Part shown: positions 24,600-33,435 of the stretch, one piece after another
Numbering within the stretch: the first letter of the stretch is position 1
How the letters are laid out: every line of letters starts with the position of its first letter
Assembly (NCBI GenBank): GCA_001689415.1
Contig: LUJM01000088.1
Span: 1-41,407 of the forward strand
DNA: 41,407 nucleotides
Direction: 5' to 3'
From: Bacteroidales bacterium M2
GTDB lineage: Bacteria; Bacteroidota; Bacteroidia; Bacteroidales; Muribaculaceae
Position numbers and translations under genes: made by a program
Notes under the pieces: model-generated
The model's input: the letters and a program-made list of their open reading frames with translations, nothing else
Told to the model about the DNA's origin: nothing
Databases searched by the model: none

Positions 24600-24643
24600 A
24601 AAAACATAATTTTGCTCGTTTGGTATAATTTTATTATTTTTGC
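24600..24643 (+). repeat. 44-bp promoter repeat, copy B
   Basis: This is identical to 19298-19341 over all 44 bases. Unlike copy A it lacks the upstream arm AACGAGC, but it gains a second direct TTTTGCTCGTT (24638-24648) besides the one at 24610-24620, 28 bp apart. Confidence 0.95.
24611..24642 (+). promoter_or_regulatory. Bacteroidetes promoter for the ilvA run
   Basis: TTTG (24611-24614), a 20-bp spacer, and TATTTTTG (24635-24642), identical to the promoter of the Crp-like gene at 19362. The predicted start is near 24649, giving about 24 nt before ATG 24673. The TTG at 24640 that opens the longest reading frame belongs to the -7 box. Confidence 0.85.
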
Positions 24644-24672
24644 TCGTTAATAAACCAAACGCGAAAAAAGAG

Positions 24673-25875
24673 ATGGAAAAGCTTGAAATAAGCGAAATCT
24701 TCAATGCCGCTGCCGTGCTCAAAGATGTGGCCCGCCGTACGGCAATCATACCGGCACCGAAACTGTGTCCGGGCCTTGATATCTATCTAAAGACCGAAAA
24801 CCTGCAGCTGACCGGATCATTCAAACTGCGAGGCGCGTATTATAAAATATCCCAGCTCAACGATGAAGAAAAGAGCCGCGGCGTGATAGCATGTTCGGCC
24901 GGCAACCATGCGCAAGGCGTAGCCTTAGGAGCTACCCACAACGGCATCAAGTCGCTCATCTGCCTTCCTGCAGGCGCTCCGATATCAAAAGTCGAAGCCA
25001 CCAAGGGCTATGGAGCAGAGGTATGCCTCGTACCAGGTGTATACGATGATGCGTATTCCAAAGCCATGGAGCTGCAAAAAGAGTTTGGCTACACATTCGT
25101 ACATCCGTTCGACGACCCCAAGGTTATAGCAGGCCAAGGCACTATCGGCCTTGAGATTCTCGAGCAGATGCCCGATGTACAGGCAGTAATCGTGCCTATC
25201 GGCGGCGGTGGCCTGATATCCGGCGTTGCCTTCGCTATCAAGACCCTTCGCCCCGACGTAAAGGTCTACGGCGTGCAATCGAGCGGAGCACCGTCAATGG
25301 CGGCGTCGCTCAAAGAAGGCAAGCTCTGCCACCTCAACGATGTAAGCACAATCGCCGACGGTATAGCCGTGAAAGAGCCGGGTGTGAATACATTTGAGAT
25401 GTGCAACAAATACGTTGACGAAGTCGTAACCGTAAGCGACGACGAAATCGCAGCGGCGATACTGGCGTTGATTGAAAAACAAAAACTCGTTGCAGAGGGA
25501 GCCGGTGCAGTTGCCGTAGCTGCAGCAATGTTCGGCAAACTGCCTATCGAAGGTCTAAAGACTGTATGCCTTGTATCAGGCGGCAACATCGATGTAAACA
25601 CCCTTAGCAGGGTAATCACTCGCGGACTCAACAAGAGCGGCCGCAACTACACTTTTATCGTAGACCTTGCCGACAAACCCGGCCAGCTGTCGGGAGTATG
25701 CAACGTAATCGGCGACCGAGGCGGCAACATCATCTCAGTCACCCACGAGCGTATCAATACATCGACGGCAATCAACGGCTGCACAATCCGCATCGAACTC
25801 GAAACCCGCGACAAAGAACATATAGAAGAAATCCGCAAAGCCTTGACAGAGGCCAGCTATAAAGTACTTAATTGA
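24673..25875 (+). CDS. ilvA: Threonine dehydratase (threonine ammonia-lyase)
   Basis: This cytoplasmic PLP enzyme turns threonine into 2-oxobutyrate and ammonia, feeding isoleucine synthesis or threonine breakdown. Counting from ATG 24673 it has 400 residues. GSFKLRGA holds the PLP-binding Lys51, PIGGGGLISG is the phosphate-binding loop, LVSGGNID follows, and an ACT-like regulatory domain fills about residues 325-400 (FIVDLADKPGQLSGVCNVIG). A single ACT domain makes it shorter than E. coli IlvA (514 residues) and closer to the TdcB-plus-ACT form common in Bacteroidetes. A TTG at 24640 is in frame but sits in the -7 box. It leads a run of five genes; the peptidase gene begins 1 nt after its stop. 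Confidence 0.92.
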   Translation: MEKLEISEIFNAAAVLKDVARRTAIIPAPKLCPGLDIYLKTENLQLTGSFKLRGAYYKISQLNDEEKSRGVIACSAGNHAQGVALGATHNGIKSLICLPAGAPISKVEATKGYGAEVCLVPGVYDDAYSKAMELQKEFGYTFVHPFDDPKVIAGQGTIGLEILEQMPDVQAVIVPIGGGGLISGVAFAIKTLRPDVKVYGVQSSGAPSMAASLKEGKLCHLNDVSTIADGIAVKEPGVNTFEMCNKYVDEVVTVSDDEIAAAILALIEKQKLVAEGAGAVAVAAAMFGKLPIEGLKTVCLVSGGNIDVNTLSRVITRGLNKSGRNYTFIVDLADKPGQLSGVCNVIGDRGGNIISVTHERINTSTAINGCTIRIELETRDKEHIEEIRKALTEASYKVLN

Positions 25876-25876
25876 C

Positions 25877-27082
25877 ATGAAATTACCTATCGCATTACTG
25901 CTTGGCGCCGTATCGCTTGGTTCCACAGCTGCCGAACCCGCCGACTCGACAACGACAGATTCTACAAAGACGTTTATCTTTACCGACGTAATCAGCCTGC
26001 CGACGACATCGGTAAAAGACCAGAATAAATCGGGCACATGCTGGTGCTTTGCCGGCACATCGTTCTACGAAAACGAAATCCGCAAGAACGGCGGCGACTC
26101 ACTCGACCTGTCGGAGATGTTTACCGTACGCCAGTGCTACCGCGACAAGGCCGAGCGCTACGTACGTATGTACGGCCAGACCAACTTTGGCGCCGGAGGC
26201 TCGATAATGGATTTACCCTATGTTTGGAAACGCTACGGTGCCGTACCCGAAGAAGTATACACCGGCCTTCAATACGGCGAGGACAAGCATGTACACGGCG
26301 AACTCGATGCGGTACTCGGAGCATATATTAAAGAAATCGTCAAGAAACCCAACAACAAACTCTCAACAGCCTGGATGAAGGGTATAGAAGGTATACTCGA
26401 CGCATATCTCGGAGCCGTACCCGAGACCTTCGAGTACAAAGGCAAGACCTACACTCCGAAATCGTATGCCGAGAGCCTGCCACTTAAGGTCGACGACTAT
26501 GTACCTGTAACATCGTTCAGCCACCACCCCTACTACGAGACATTCGCCGTAGAAGTGCCCGATAACTGGCTGTGGGCACAGTACTACAACGTACCCCTGG
26601 ACGAACTTAAGGCAATCATTGACAATTCACTTGCCAAAGGCCACACCCTTGTATGGGCTGCCGACGTAAGCGAAGGCGGTTTCAAATGGACCAAGGGCGT
26701 TGCACTGATGCCCAAAGGCAAAAACGAAGGCGACATGGACGGCACCGAGCTATCGCGCTGGGTGAAACTCTCCGACAAAGAGCGTGTCAACGACAAATAC
26801 AACTTCGAAGGCCCTGTAGCCGAAATCGAAGTCACCCCCGAGCTGCGCCAGAAGATGTTCGACAGCCAGGAAACTACCGATGACCACGGTATGGAAATCG
26901 TAGGCACAGCAGTCGACCAATTCGGCAACAAATACTACAAGGTTAAAAACTCGTGGGATACCAATCAGGTTTACGACGGCTTCTTCTATGTATCAGAGCC
27001 TTATCTTCTTGCCAAAACCATGGATATCCTGGTACACCGCGACGCAATACCCAAGAGCACAGCAAAAAAACTGGGACTCTAA
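25877..27082 (+). CDS. pepC: Secreted aminopeptidase C / bleomycin-hydrolase-like peptidase (C1B)
   Basis: The C1B family comprises papain-fold aminopeptidases. The 401-residue protein has a signal peptide (about 1-19) and the complete triad: Cys55 in KSGTCWCFAG, His337 in DDHGMEIVG, and Asn358 in VKNSWD. The classic cytoplasmic PepC has no leader and about 440 residues, so this is an exported variant seen in gut Bacteroidetes, probably acting on peptides in the periplasm or outside. The residue after CW is Cys57 rather than the usual Ser, so two Cys flank the Trp; Cys55 is the nucleophile by position. It starts 1 nt after ilvA and ends 6 nt before the SPOR lipoprotein, so it is part of the same transcript. 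Confidence 0.9.
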   Translation: MKLPIALLLGAVSLGSTAAEPADSTTTDSTKTFIFTDVISLPTTSVKDQNKSGTCWCFAGTSFYENEIRKNGGDSLDLSEMFTVRQCYRDKAERYVRMYGQTNFGAGGSIMDLPYVWKRYGAVPEEVYTGLQYGEDKHVHGELDAVLGAYIKEIVKKPNNKLSTAWMKGIEGILDAYLGAVPETFEYKGKTYTPKSYAESLPLKVDDYVPVTSFSHHPYYETFAVEVPDNWLWAQYYNVPLDELKAIIDNSLAKGHTLVWAADVSEGGFKWTKGVALMPKGKNEGDMDGTELSRWVKLSDKERVNDKYNFEGPVAEIEVTPELRQKMFDSQETTDDHGMEIVGTAVDQFGNKYYKVKNSWDTNQVYDGFFYVSEPYLLAKTMDILVHRDAIPKSTAKKLGL

Positions 27083-27088
27083 TCCGAC

Positions 27089-27625
27089 ATGAGTATCAAA
27101 AACCTAATTATAATAGCCGCTATATTCCCTGCACTCGGCCTGGTATCGTGCAAGACCACCGAGGCCAACTACCGTGCAGCTTATGAAAAAGCCATATCAG
27201 CCAGGGATTCATCTGAAAGCATCGAAGAGACTATCTACGGCAAGGTTCGCAATCAGATAGATACACACATCATACCTACCTCGGTAGGCGATGTAGAGGT
27301 GAAAACCCAGCTGGTAAAGGTGAGCAAGGACGGTGGCGGCACACCCGAACGCCTGGCCCGCTACAATGTCATAGCGGGCCAGTTCAAGCAGAAGTTCAAC
27401 GCCGTATCATTGCGCAACCGCCTTGCCGACAACGGTTATCCCGGAGCGTTCGTAATCGAGACCTCCGAGCCGTACTATTACATAGTAACCGAGTCGTATA
27501 ACAGCGTTGACGAGGCAGCCCGGGCTATGAAGGCTCTGCAAGAAGCCAAACCGCAGGGCGTAAAAGAACCTTGTCCTTACCTCCTTGATGCGACAGCTCG
27601 TCGCACATCAGCAAAAGCCAAGTAA
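27089..27625 (+). CDS. SPOR-domain lipoprotein
   Basis: The 178-residue protein has a lipoprotein leader with lipobox LVSC (Cys21) and a SPOR domain near residues 90-150 (YNVIAGQFKQKFNAVSLRNR and PGAFVIETSEPYYYIVTESY), the fold that binds peptidoglycan glycan strands lacking stem peptides. It should therefore sit in the periplasm, attached to a membrane, near sites of wall turnover or division. A helical linker of about 65 residues joins the lipid anchor to the SPOR domain. It lies 6 nt after pepC and 2 nt before the CpsB-type gene. No partner can be named from sequence. Confidence 0.85.
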   Translation: MSIKNLIIIAAIFPALGLVSCKTTEANYRAAYEKAISARDSSESIEETIYGKVRNQIDTHIIPTSVGDVEVKTQLVKVSKDGGGTPERLARYNVIAGQFKQKFNAVSLRNRLADNGYPGAFVIETSEPYYYIVTESYNSVDEAARAMKALQEAKPQGVKEPCPYLLDATARRTSAKAK

Positions 27626-27627
27626 AT

Positions 27628-28371
27628 ATGTTTGACTTTTTAAAAAAGAAACCCAAAAGCCCGGCGGAATTATGCTTTTCCACCGACATCCACTGCCACC
27701 TTGTTCCCGGAATCGATGACGGCAGCCCCGACGCAAAAACGTCGGCCGACCTGATAGAGCGTATGCAAGGCTGGGGCATACAGCGTATAATCGCAAGCCC
27801 CCATGTGACCCAAAATACATTTGAGAACGATGCGAGCACAATAGAACCGGCAATGCAGGAACTGCAGGCCGAGCTCGCCCGTCGCGGCAACAGCATACCG
27901 GTATCACATTCCGCCGAATACCGCATCGACGAACTACTGACGAAGCGGATTGCCGACAACAACCTGTGCTTTTTACCTAACGATTATATGATTATCGAGA
28001 ACGCTTTCCTGCAAGAACCGTGGAATCTCGACCAGCTGATTTTCGACCTTCAGGTACGCGGTATCAAGCCTATCCTTGCACATCCGGAACGTTACTCATA
28101 CTACTACAACAAGCCAGCCCGATACGAGGCACTGCATAACAGCGGCCTTGCCTTCCAGATCAACCTGCTGAGCCTTGCCGGGGCTTATGGCAAGGCAGAG
28201 AAAAAAATCGCCGAGCAACTAATTGAAAAAGGCCTTGTGGATTTTATCGGCACAGACCTGCACAATTCGCATCATGCCGATATAATCGACAACTACCTGC
28301 TTACATCCGAAGCCCACAAACACATGGATGCCCTGCGAGGAAAGGTGAAAAACGACAAGGCGTTTATTTGA
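27628..28371 (+). CDS. CpsB/CapC-type PHP-domain protein-tyrosine phosphatase
   Basis: The family removes phosphate from tyrosine kinases of the Wzc/CpsD type that govern capsule and exopolysaccharide length. The 247-residue protein shows the metal-binding motifs of the PHP barrel in order: DIHCHLVPGIDDGS (His22, His24), ASPHV (His59), HSAEYRID (Glu97), LAHPER (His152) and GTDLHNS (Asp210, His212). Length is normal. No Wzc/CpsD kinase or capsule cluster is in the window, so its partner is elsewhere; free-standing copies are common in Bacteroidetes. It follows the SPOR lipoprotein by 2 nt and precedes the M16 peptidase by 34 nt. No signal peptide is present, so it is cytoplasmic. Confidence 0.88.
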   Translation: MFDFLKKKPKSPAELCFSTDIHCHLVPGIDDGSPDAKTSADLIERMQGWGIQRIIASPHVTQNTFENDASTIEPAMQELQAELARRGNSIPVSHSAEYRIDELLTKRIADNNLCFLPNDYMIIENAFLQEPWNLDQLIFDLQVRGIKPILAHPERYSYYYNKPARYEALHNSGLAFQINLLSLAGAYGKAEKKIAEQLIEKGLVDFIGTDLHNSHHADIIDNYLLTSEAHKHMDALRGKVKNDKAFI

Positions 28372-28405
28372 CAAACTACCGGAACAATCACAACAAACCA
28401 GCATT

Positions 28406-31312
28406 ATGAAAAAGATTTTAATGGGTCTTGCAGCGCTGGCCTTCATGGCAATGCCACTGTCGGCAGCCAAGCACGAATTCAAGACCGTGCCCAACGACCC
28501 CCTGCAAACCAAAATGTACACCTTGCCAAACGGACTTAAGATATTTATGACCGTCAACAAGGACCAGCCCCGTATTCAAACATATATCGCTGTTCGCGTA
28601 GGCGGAAAGAACGACCCCGCCGAGACCACCGGCCTTGCACACTATTTCGAGCACCTGATGTTCAAAGGCACTAAACAATTCGGCACAAGCGACTACGAGG
28701 CCGAAAAGCCTATGCTCGACAAAATCGAAAAACTATTCGAGACCTACCGCCATACCACCGATTCAGTCGAGCGCCAGCGCATCTATCGCGAAATCGACTC
28801 TATCAGCTACGAGGCATCAAAAATCGCTATTCCCAACGAATACGACAAACTGATGAGCGCTATCGGTGCCAACGGTACCAATGCCTTTACCTCGTATGAC
28901 GTGACCTGCTATGTAGAGGATATACCCTCGAACCAGATCGAAAACTGGGCACGTATACAGGCCGACCGTTTCGAGAATCCTATCATCCGCGGCTTCCACA
29001 CCGAACTCGAGACAATCTATGAGGAGAAGAACATGTCGCTTACCAAGGATAACCGCAAGGTATACGAGAAATTGCTTACCGCGCTCTATCCCAGCCACCC
29101 CTATGGCACACAGACAGTGCTCGGTACACAGGAGAACCTGAAGAATCCCTCGATAACCAACGTGAAGAACTACCACAAGCAGTGGTATGTGCCCAACAAT
29201 ATGGCAATTGCCCTGTCGGGTGATTTCGACCCCGACAATATGGTAGATATTATCGAGAAATACTTCGGACACCTGAAACCGGCATCGAATTTCAACCGCC
29301 CCGCCCTGCCTAATGAGAAGCCCTTTACAAGCCCTCAGAAGGTAGAAATCCTCGGTCCGGAAGCTGAATATATCACCCTTGCATGGCGCACTCCCGAGGC
29401 ATCAAGCAAAGAGACCAACGCCCTCAACGTACTCGACTATGTGATGAGCAACGGCACTACCGGTATCCTTGACCTCAATGTAAACCTGCCCCAGCGCGTG
29501 CTCAATGCCGGCGCATATGTAATGGGAATGGCAGATGCCGGTGCATATGTGATGACCGCAATGCCTAAGGCCGGTCAGACACTCGACGAGGCCAAAGAGA
29601 TAATGCTCGAGCAGGTAGCGAAACTGCGCAACGGCGAATTCACCGAAGACTTCATCAAGGCCGTAACAGCCAACCTGAAACTACAACAGCAGAACGCCCT
29701 TACCGATAACTCGGCCCGCGCCGACTACTATGTAGACGCGTTTGTAAACGGTGTTGACTGGGCCGACGAGGTAGAATCGCTCAACAGCCTTGACAAGGTT
29801 ACCAAAGCCGACGTAGTAGCTGTGGCCAACAAATATCTCGGTCCGGACAACTATGTAGCAATCTATAAACGCCAGGGCCAGGACCCCAACGAGCTTAAGC
29901 TCGCCAAACCCCAGCTTACCCCAATCGAGATGAACCGCGACAAGGCATCGCAGTTCCTGACCGACATCCAGAACTCGAAGGTAGAACCGATCGAGCCTGT
30001 ATTCCTCGACTTCGACCGCGACCTCACACGCCTCAAAGCAAAGAACGGCGTAGAAGTGCTGTATGTACCCAATAAGACCAACGACATCTTCACCCTGGTA
30101 TATGTATACGAAACCGGCAGCGAGGTCGACAGCCTTCTGAACTATGCACCCGAACTGATGAGCTTTGTACGCACACCCGACATGACAGCCGAGCAAATCA
30201 AGAACGAATTCTACAAACTCGCCTGCAACTACCGCTTCAAGATTGGTGCAAAACGGTCTTACGCCGTAATCAGCGGTCTTAGCGAGAACATGGACAAGGC
30301 AGCAGCCCTGTTCGAGAAGGTCCTCGCCAATGCCGAAATCCCAGCCGAAGCTCTTACCGCCTTTGCCGACCGCCTCGACAAAGCCCGTGCCGACCGCAAA
30401 CACATCCAGAGCGCCAACTTCGGCATGCTGTCGCAGTATGTAATCTTCGGTGCGAACAACTCGAGTACGAACTCAATGACCCCCGAGCAGATACGCAACA
30501 CCAACCCTGCCAATTTTGTAGAAGCCCTGCGCCAACTCAACAAGTATGAGCAGACCGTAGTCTACTGGGGCAAAGCACCCGCCAAAAAAGTTGTAGCACT
30601 TGTAAACAAGACCCACGAATTTGCAAAGAAACCCCTACCCCGCCCGACAAGCGACAAATACACAGCACAAGAGCCAACAGAGACAGTATTCTTTATCTCG
30701 CCCTACGAAGCCAAGCAGCTGTATATGGTCGGCTACTCAAACCGTGGCGAAAAATATGACCAGGGCAAAGAGCCTCTTCGCAGCCTTTACAACGAATACT
30801 TCGGCGGCTCGATGAACGCTATCGTATTCCAGGAAATGCGCGAAAGCCGCTCGCTCGCATACTCGGCATGGGCAGGCTACCAGGCGCCCAGCCGCAAGGA
30901 CAAGCCCTACAATTACCTGCTGCAGATTGCCACACAAAACGATAAACTTGGCGATGCCCTCACAGCATTTGACGAGATTATCAACACCCTGCCTAAGAGC
31001 GAATCGGCATTTGAACTTGCCAAACTCGGTCTCGAATCACGCCTTCGCACCGAGCGCATCCTCAACGATGAAATCGCCTTTACCTATATCAACAACAAGG
31101 ACAAGGGCCTCGACCACGACCTTCGCAAGGATATCTACGAAGCACTGCCTACAGCGACCCTCGACAAGATTGTAGACTTCCAGAAAGCCAACGTAGCCGG
31201 ACGCACCTACTACTACGGTATTCTGGCCAAGCCTGAGAACATCGATATCGAAGCTCTCAAGAAACTTGGCAAGGTAGTAATCCTGACCCAGGAAGACATC
31301 TTCGGATATTAA
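28406..31312 (+). CDS. Secreted M16-family zinc metallopeptidase
   Basis: The 968-residue protein has a signal peptide (about 1-20) and the inverted zinc motif of pitrilysin-like peptidases, HYFEH (His79, Glu82, His83). The third ligand is expected in ELETIYEEKNM (residues 200-210). The second half is the usual inactive repeat of the M16 fold (FDRDLTRLKAKNGVEVLYVP onward, about residues 532-940), so both halves of the clam-shell are in one chain. Targets would be short peptides in the periplasm. Only a 34-nt gap separates it from the CpsB gene and no promoter box is apparent, so it probably ends the ilvA run. A strong hairpin follows, shared with the convergent small gene at 31385. Confidence 0.93.
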   Translation: MKKILMGLAALAFMAMPLSAAKHEFKTVPNDPLQTKMYTLPNGLKIFMTVNKDQPRIQTYIAVRVGGKNDPAETTGLAHYFEHLMFKGTKQFGTSDYEAEKPMLDKIEKLFETYRHTTDSVERQRIYREIDSISYEASKIAIPNEYDKLMSAIGANGTNAFTSYDVTCYVEDIPSNQIENWARIQADRFENPIIRGFHTELETIYEEKNMSLTKDNRKVYEKLLTALYPSHPYGTQTVLGTQENLKNPSITNVKNYHKQWYVPNNMAIALSGDFDPDNMVDIIEKYFGHLKPASNFNRPALPNEKPFTSPQKVEILGPEAEYITLAWRTPEASSKETNALNVLDYVMSNGTTGILDLNVNLPQRVLNAGAYVMGMADAGAYVMTAMPKAGQTLDEAKEIMLEQVAKLRNGEFTEDFIKAVTANLKLQQQNALTDNSARADYYVDAFVNGVDWADEVESLNSLDKVTKADVVAVANKYLGPDNYVAIYKRQGQDPNELKLAKPQLTPIEMNRDKASQFLTDIQNSKVEPIEPVFLDFDRDLTRLKAKNGVEVLYVPNKTNDIFTLVYVYETGSEVDSLLNYAPELMSFVRTPDMTAEQIKNEFYKLACNYRFKIGAKRSYAVISGLSENMDKAAALFEKVLANAEIPAEALTAFADRLDKARADRKHIQSANFGMLSQYVIFGANNSSTNSMTPEQIRNTNPANFVEALRQLNKYEQTVVYWGKAPAKKVVALVNKTHEFAKKPLPRPTSDKYTAQEPTETVFFISPYEAKQLYMVGYSNRGEKYDQGKEPLRSLYNEYFGGSMNAIVFQEMRESRSLAYSAWAGYQAPSRKDKPYNYLLQIATQNDKLGDALTAFDEIINTLPKSESAFELAKLGLESRLRTERILNDEIAFTYINNKDKGLDHDLRKDIYEALPTATLDKIVDFQKANVAGRTYYYGILAKPENIDIEALKKLGKVVILTQEDIFGY

Positions 31313-31331
31313 TCATATCCGCATTTACAAC

Positions 31332-31365
31332 AAAGGCCCGCGAGCATCGAAACTCGCGGGCCTTT
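31332..31365. terminator. Bidirectional terminator between the M16 gene and the GlsB-like gene
   Basis: AAAGGCCCGCGAG (31332-31344) pairs exactly with CTCGCGGGCCTTT (31353-31365), 13 bp with an 8-nt loop. It lies 20 nt after each of the two convergent stops. Confidence 0.88.
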
Positions 31366-31384
31366 ATACTTTGAATCAGTGAGT

Positions 31385-31639
31385 CTAACTACGCGTACTC
31401 CGGCTAATCAGACCGACTATCCAGAGCAGAATAACCGCACCGATAACCGATGTGATGAGTGCGCCGATGATACCCGAACCGGTACTGATACCGAGGAGAC
31501 CGAATACCCAGCCGCCGAGTACGCCGCCGATAATACCTACAATAAGATTGACGATTACGCCGAAGCCACCGCCACGCATCAACTTACCGGCAACAAAGCC
31601 CGACACGATGCCTATAAGGATATACCAGATAAATTCCAT
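31385..31639 (-). CDS. GlsB/YeaQ/YmgE-family stress-response membrane protein
   Basis: The 84-residue protein is almost entirely hydrophobic, with three helices and the family pattern GIVSGFVAGKLMRGGGFG, then LIVGIIGGVLGGWVFGLLG and IGALITSVIGAVILLWIVGL. In E. coli, YeaQ and YmgE belong to stress-induced inner-membrane proteins; in Firmicutes GlsB accompanies Asp23-type proteins. No Asp23 gene is near, so only an envelope stress role can be suggested. It is a single gene on the minus strand, convergent with the M16 gene. Nothing more was found in its 71-nt upstream gap than AT-rich DNA without a clear TAnnTTTG box. Confidence 0.88.
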   Translation of the reverse strand: MEFIWYILIGIVSGFVAGKLMRGGGFGVIVNLIVGIIGGVLGGWVFGLLGISTGSGIIGALITSVIGAVILLWIVGLISRSTRS

Positions 31640-31710
31640 AATTTGAGATTTTTGAAACGTTATACCCTAATAGAACAACGGCGGTAGTGCAAAAGTTTAT
31701 GCCGACAGGC

Positions 31711-33258
31711 TCATAGTATTATCTTGGTAACGCGGTCGCCCTGACGACGGATATAGATACCCGACCGAGGATTCTCTACGCGCATTCCTTGCAGATTATA
31801 ATACTCTACCGGCGCATCCTCGCTGACTGTGACATCGGCAACGGATGTGTGCCCGGGCAATCTTACCGTCATGGCGCGACCATGAATCGGTGCGGGGCTG
31901 CCGTTGGCGCTAACACTATATACATTGTCATCTTTGGTGCCTACGCCGAAAGTAATCACACCGTCGTTGAACTTACCCCAAAGAGCCTGGGGCACAATGT
32001 CGGCGCTATAGCCTTCTTCGAGGTAGCTTGCAGCCTCGCTGAAATGCTTGAGTTCGTAAGAGCCGAGGTAGTAACCGCAATGCTGAGTGGGTATGTATAC
32101 ACGCTCGGGGTCTGTGGCATTGATAGTCATGTAATATGTACTCTTCTTGTCGAGACGAAGGTTTGTGAGCTCGATATCCCAGAGGGGCGAAGTAAGTCCG
32201 TAAGGATTGACAATACGATAGATTCCCGGGGTTGATGCAGACTCTTCGATTTTGACGGTATAGGTCCATGCGCTCTCGGGAATGACGATACCGAGGTTGT
32301 TTGTAAGGTCGCCATTGACGAATACAGATATAAACGGATCGGTGAACGAGCCCTCGCCAAGGAGATTCCAATCCGGATCGTAATGCAATGCAGTCGAACC
32401 AAATTGATATGGCGTTCCGTCGGCTTTGTAGGTCAGATATACGAGTGTATAGTCGCCTTCAGTGCCGTCGAATGGAATGCGAACTTGGCCGTCGCTTGTA
32501 ACGGTGGTGCAGGCGAGAGAGCCTTTGTCCATAGCATTGGCGATATCTCGGACATTTACCGAAGCTCCACGCTGTATCGACAGTTTGACCTTGCTGAGAT
32601 CATTGATTACAAGATTGGTAACATATACCGGCGCATCAGCTTCTTTGTCAAAATAACCATTGCTGAACTCGGTATTGTAATTTTTGAACTCAGGCCCGCT
32701 GAGAGTGAGGGTTTCCTCACCATGAGCCTGCTCCTCGTAGAAAGCGTCGAGGAATGGCACCGTACCGTCGTCGTAATGATACATGGCATAGATAACGAAA
32801 GTACCGGTTTCGGGGCGGAAGTACGAAGCATTCTCATACTGCTGAGACTCGAGGGGGTCGCTCGACGGATATTTATCATAGTAGCTGTAGCCGTCGCACA
32901 CCGAGATATTGGTCTTCTTGCCGTATACATCGTAAGACTCTATGAACTGGTCGTCTACCCAGATAAACACATCCTCGCCCTTGGGTCCGCTCGGCATGGC
33001 GAAGTTGGCGTTGATAATAAGGTCGATCGCAGGATATCCCGGCGTATCGCCATACATGCCACAAACCTTGTACTGCACGCGATTGCTATTCGAGGTGTCG
33101 GTACGTCGCTCTACACGCAGGTCCTTCATAGGTTTCTTATACCACCAATGGGCATCGTAGGTGCCTGTAGAATATTCTTCCCAATCGGTCCAGCTCTGTG
33201 CAGAGGCCATAGACACAGCAGCAAGCATAATAAGCAAAATCAGACAATTTTTTCTCAT
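31711..33258 (-). CDS. Secreted hypothetical protein with T9SS-like C-terminal sorting domain
   Basis: The 515-residue product begins with a signal peptide (about 1-20, ending ASAQ). It ends with a module of the kind attached to surface-sorted Bacteroidales proteins (VEYYNLQGMRVENPRSGIYI, then RRQGDRVTKIIL). The middle is rich in Tyr, Asp and Gly and looks like several beta-sandwich domains (DVFIWVDDQFIESYDVYGKK, LSGPEFKNYNTEFSNGYFD, YTLVYLTYKADGTPY). No catalytic motif or named family was recognised. It could bind extracellular polymer or act as an adhesin. A TATCTTTG box lies 28-35 nt upstream on its strand. The 314-residue plus-strand frame across it (32383-33327) lacks a leader and is a shadow. 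Confidence 0.75.
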   Translation of the reverse strand: MRKNCLILLIMLAAVSMASAQSWTDWEEYSTGTYDAHWWYKKPMKDLRVERRTDTSNSNRVQYKVCGMYGDTPGYPAIDLIINANFAMPSGPKGEDVFIWVDDQFIESYDVYGKKTNISVCDGYSYYDKYPSSDPLESQQYENASYFRPETGTFVIYAMYHYDDGTVPFLDAFYEEQAHGEETLTLSGPEFKNYNTEFSNGYFDKEADAPVYVTNLVINDLSKVKLSIQRGASVNVRDIANAMDKGSLACTTVTSDGQVRIPFDGTEGDYTLVYLTYKADGTPYQFGSTALHYDPDWNLLGEGSFTDPFISVFVNGDLTNNLGIVIPESAWTYTVKIEESASTPGIYRIVNPYGLTSPLWDIELTNLRLDKKSTYYMTINATDPERVYIPTQHCGYYLGSYELKHFSEAASYLEEGYSADIVPQALWGKFNDGVITFGVGTKDDNVYSVSANGSPAPIHGRAMTVRLPGHTSVADVTVSEDAPVEYYNLQGMRVENPRSGIYIRRQGDRVTKIIL

Positions 33259-33285
33259 AGCATCTCATATTGTTTTAGGTTGACA

Positions 33286-33293
33286 CAAAGATA
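33286..33293 (-). promoter_or_regulatory. Bacteroidetes -7 box for the 31711-33258 gene
   Basis: Read on the minus strand this is TATCTTTG, a match to TAnnTTTG, with the start expected near 33279 and a leader of about 21 nt. The remaining divergent gap to purH holds a 7-bp inverted repeat (33346-33352 with 33376-33382) and no gene. Confidence 0.55.
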
Positions 33294-33435
33294 TAGAAAA
33301 TTTTTCAAAAAAGAAGCACAACAATAGACACAAGATATACCACACCATGCGATAGGGCTTATCTGTGCGCTGCGGTCGCATGTTAAAAAATATTAAATTA
33401 CAAGTCCTGTGTCTGAGGTGTCGATAAAAGAAGTA

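Noticed and set aside
32383..33327. Plus-strand frame of 314 codons opposite the secreted 515-residue protein
   Set aside because: No leader, no recognisable family and biased composition. The minus-strand gene has a signal peptide, a sorting domain and a promoter box, so this is a shadow.
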